The notes under the pieces are model-generated. The model worked only from the letters and a program-made list of their open reading frames with translations, was not told the DNA's origin and did not search any database. The position numbers and the translations under genes are program-made. A stretch of 5,192 nucleotides of DNA from JASFUX01 sp050050115. GTDB taxonomy: Bacteria; Pseudomonadota; Alphaproteobacteria; Caulobacterales; Maricaulaceae. The stretch lies in the NCBI GenBank assembly GCA_050050115.1, contig JASFUX010000249.1, positions 1 through 5,192 on the forward strand, given 5' to 3'. Shown in pieces: positions 3,245 through 5,192 of the stretch; within the stretch, counting starts at the first letter, position 1, and every line of letters begins with the position of its first letter.

Positions 3245-5192
3245 CTAGTGCCGCCGGCCAAGCGAGTCGCGATTGTCCTCGCCGTCCTCGAACGGGGGCG
3301 GCTGGGTCTCGGCGTTCTCGTCCCAGTCGATCGGCGTCAGCGTGCCGGCCAGGGCGTAGGCCAGAACTTCGTCAACCGTCTGCACCGGGATGATCTCGAG
3401 GCCTTCCTTGACGTTGTCAGGGATCTCCGCAAGGTCCTTCTCGTTCTCATAAGGAATGAGCACGGTCTTGACCCCGCCGCGGAGCGCCGCGAGCAGCTTC
3501 TCTTTGAGGCCCCCGATCGCGAGGACGCGGCCACGCAGAGTGATCTCCCCGGTCATCGCCACGTCGCGGCGGATCGGCACGCCGGTCAGGACCGAGACCA
3601 TCGCCGTCGCCATCGCGACGCCGGCCGAAGGGCCATCCTTGGGCGTCGCCCCCTCGGGCACGTGCACGTGGATGTCCGTCGTGCGGAACACAGGCGGCTT
3701 GATGCCGAAGGTCGTCGCGCGCGCCTGGACGAACGAGTTCGCCGCCGAGATCGACTCCTTCATGACGTCGCGAAGGTTGCCGGTGACCGTCATGCGGCCC
3801 TTGCCGGGCACCGAGACGGCCTCGATCGTCAAGATGTCGCCGCCGGTCTCGGTCCACGCGAGGCCGTTGACGACGCCGATCTGGTCGTTCTGGTCGGTGA
3901 CGCCGAAGCGGTGCTTGCGCACGCCGAGGTATTTCTCGAGCGACTCGGGCGTGACGAGGACGGTCTTCGCCTCGCCCGTCTCCAACTCGCGAACCGCCTT
4001 GCGTGCGAGCTTGGCGAGCTCGCGTTCAAGATTCCGCACGCCCGCTTCGCGCGTGTAGTAGCGGATGATGTCGCGGATCGCGTCGTCCTGGATGTCCCAC
4101 TCGGCCTCGGTCAAGCCGTTGGCCTTGATCTGCTTGGGCGCGAGGTGGCGCTTGGCGATCTCGATCTTCTCATCTTCCGTATACCCCGGAATACGGATGA
4201 TCTCCATCCGGTCGAGAAGCGGCTGAGGCATGTTGAGGCTGTTCGCGGTCGTCACGAACATCACGTCCGAGAGGTCGTAATCGACTTCCAGGTAGTGGTC
4301 GTTGAACGTCGCGTTCTGCTCGGGGTCCAGGACCTCAAGCAGCGCCGAGGACGGGTCGCCGCGGAAGTCCGCACCCATCTTGTCGATTTCATCGAGGAGG
4401 AAGAGCGGGTTTGAGAACTTCGCCTTCTTCATCGACTGGACGACCCGGCCCGGCATGGAGCCGATGTAGGTCCGCCGGTGACCGCGGATCTCGGCTTCGT
4501 CGCGCACCCCGCCCAGCGACACGCGCACGAACTCGCGTCCCGTCGCCCGCGCGATGGACTGGCCGAGCGAGGTCTTGCCCACCCCCGGCGGACCGACGAG
4601 GCAGAGAATCGGGCCCTTCACCTTCTCGGTGCGCGACTGCACCGCGAGATACTCGAGGATCCGCTCCTTGACCTTCTCAAGCCCGTAGTGGTCGGCGTTC
4701 AAGACGTCTTCGGCGGCCTTGAGGTCCCGATTGACCGCTTTGCGTTTGCCCCACGGCAGCCCGACCAGCCAGTCGAGATAGTTCCGTACGACGGTGGACT
4801 CCGCCGACATCGGGCTCATGTGACGCAGCTTCTTCAGCTCCGCCTCAGCCTTGGTGCGGGCCTCTTTAGACAGACGCACGGAGTTCAGCTTCTCTTCGAG
4901 CTCAGCAAGCTCGTCGCGGCCGTCGTCGGCTTCGCCCAGCTCGCGCTGGATCGCCTTCATCTGCTCGTTCAGATAGTACTCGCGCTGGGTCTTCTCCATC
5001 TGCCGCTTCACTCGGCTGCGGATCTTCTTCTCGACTTGGAGGACGGAAATCTCGCCCTCCATCAGTGCAAAGACCTTCTCGAGCCGCTTGGCGACGTCGG
5101 TGATCTCCAGAAGCTCCTGCTTGTCGCCGATCTTCACCGACAGCTGCGCGGCGATCGAATCGGCGAGCTTGCCCGCGTCCTCGGTCTCCACG
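3245..5192 (-). CDS. lon: ATP-dependent protease La (Lon), N-terminus beyond window edge (EC 3.4.21.53)
   Basis: Lon is a cytoplasmic AAA+ serine protease, a homohexamer that unfolds and degrades misfolded proteins and short-lived regulators. The window holds 648 residues through TAG at 3247-3245. Comparing motif positions with E. coli Lon (Lys362, Ser679), about 156 N-terminal residues are missing; the first in-window GTG codon is internal, not a start. In this fragment: end of the N-terminal and coiled-coil region (about 1-125, including QMEKTQREYYLNEQMKAIQ); Walker A GPPGVGKT (200-207, Lys206); Walker B FLLDEID (264-270); sensor-1 TTANS (314-318); Arg328 in LLDRME; protease domain with PKDGPSAG (Ser522) and GGLKEKLLAA (Lys565), spaced 43 residues as in the E. 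coli catalytic pair. An acidic, Pro-rich tail of about 30 residues (TPIDWDENAE to GRRH) follows the conserved core. All catalytic motifs are intact. A terminator follows the gene. Confidence 0.98.
   Translation of the reverse strand, partial: VETEDAGKLADSIAAQLSVKIGDKQELLEITDVAKRLEKVFALMEGEISVLQVEKKIRSRVKRQMEKTQREYYLNEQMKAIQRELGEADDGRDELAELEEKLNSVRLSKEARTKAEAELKKLRHMSPMSAESTVVRNYLDWLVGLPWGKRKAVNRDLKAAEDVLNADHYGLEKVKERILEYLAVQSRTEKVKGPILCLVGPPGVGKTSLGQSIARATGREFVRVSLGGVRDEAEIRGHRRTYIGSMPGRVVQSMKKAKFSNPLFLLDEIDKMGADFRGDPSSALLEVLDPEQNATFNDHYLEVDYDLSDVMFVTTANSLNMPQPLLDRMEIIRIPGYTEDEKIEIAKRHLAPKQIKANGLTEAEWDIQDDAIRDIIRYYTREAGVRNLERELAKLARKAVRELETGEAKTVLVTPESLEKYLGVRKHRFGVTDQNDQIGVVNGLAWTETGGDILTIEAVSVPGKGRMTVTGNLRDVMKESISAANSFVQARATTFGIKPPVFRTTDIHVHVPEGATPKDGPSAGVAMATAMVSVLTGVPIRRDVAMTGEITLRGRVLAIGGLKEKLLAALRGGVKTVLIPYENEKDLAEIPDNVKEGLEIIPVQTVDEVLAYALAGTLTPIDWDENAETQPPPFEDGEDNRDSLGRRH

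Noticed and set aside
3047..4414. Plus-strand open frame of 455 codons opposite lon
   Set aside because: It begins inside tRNA-Val and runs antisense to conserved Lon motifs. Its Arg/Leu/Val/Asp-heavy composition is the mirror of GC-rich coding DNA.

Overview
This window reads as an ordinary chromosomal housekeeping segment of a GC-rich alphaproteobacterium. The pointers are high GC with strong G/C third-position bias, a Lon protease very like the proteobacterial type with an alphaproteobacterial-style C-terminal tail, tRNA-Val(UAC) and tRNA-Asp(GUC) genes that both encode their CCA ends, and an exported M28 peptidase of a kind I associate with Caulobacterales, Hyphomonadales and Parvularculales. 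The last point is from memory, not a search. I see no insertion sequence, phage gene, CRISPR array or toxin-antitoxin pair.

Left part (1-653): the tail of an unidentified plus-strand gene ends at 189. It converges on a small minus-strand gene (459-265) for a 64-residue protein with a hydrophobic C-terminus. A perfect 24-base palindrome (217-240) between them has a T-run on the minus strand and probably stops that gene, perhaps both. The 194 bases from 460 to 653 hold only short inverted repeats.

Middle part (654-2883): tRNA-Asp (minus) and a cyclophilin-type peptidylprolyl isomerase (plus) diverge from 731-869, where good -35 elements form a back-to-back inverted pair. The isomerase carries a lipoprotein-like signal. 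It converges almost stop-to-stop with a secreted M28-family metallopeptidase bearing a C-terminal fibronectin-III-like domain. Both products are predicted to work beyond the inner membrane, one in protein folding and the other in peptide breakdown.

Right part (2884-5192): tRNA-Val (minus), an intrinsic terminator, then the lon gene (minus), whose first ~156 codons lie outside the window. The ATPase and Ser-Lys protease motifs are all intact. The order lon, tRNA-Val, tRNA-Asp resembles the common alphaproteobacterial lon-hupB-tRNA block, but hupB is absent and two exported-protein genes separate the tRNAs. The most notable single observation is an Asp where M28 enzymes normally have their first zinc-binding His. 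I found no convincing evidence for a new system.
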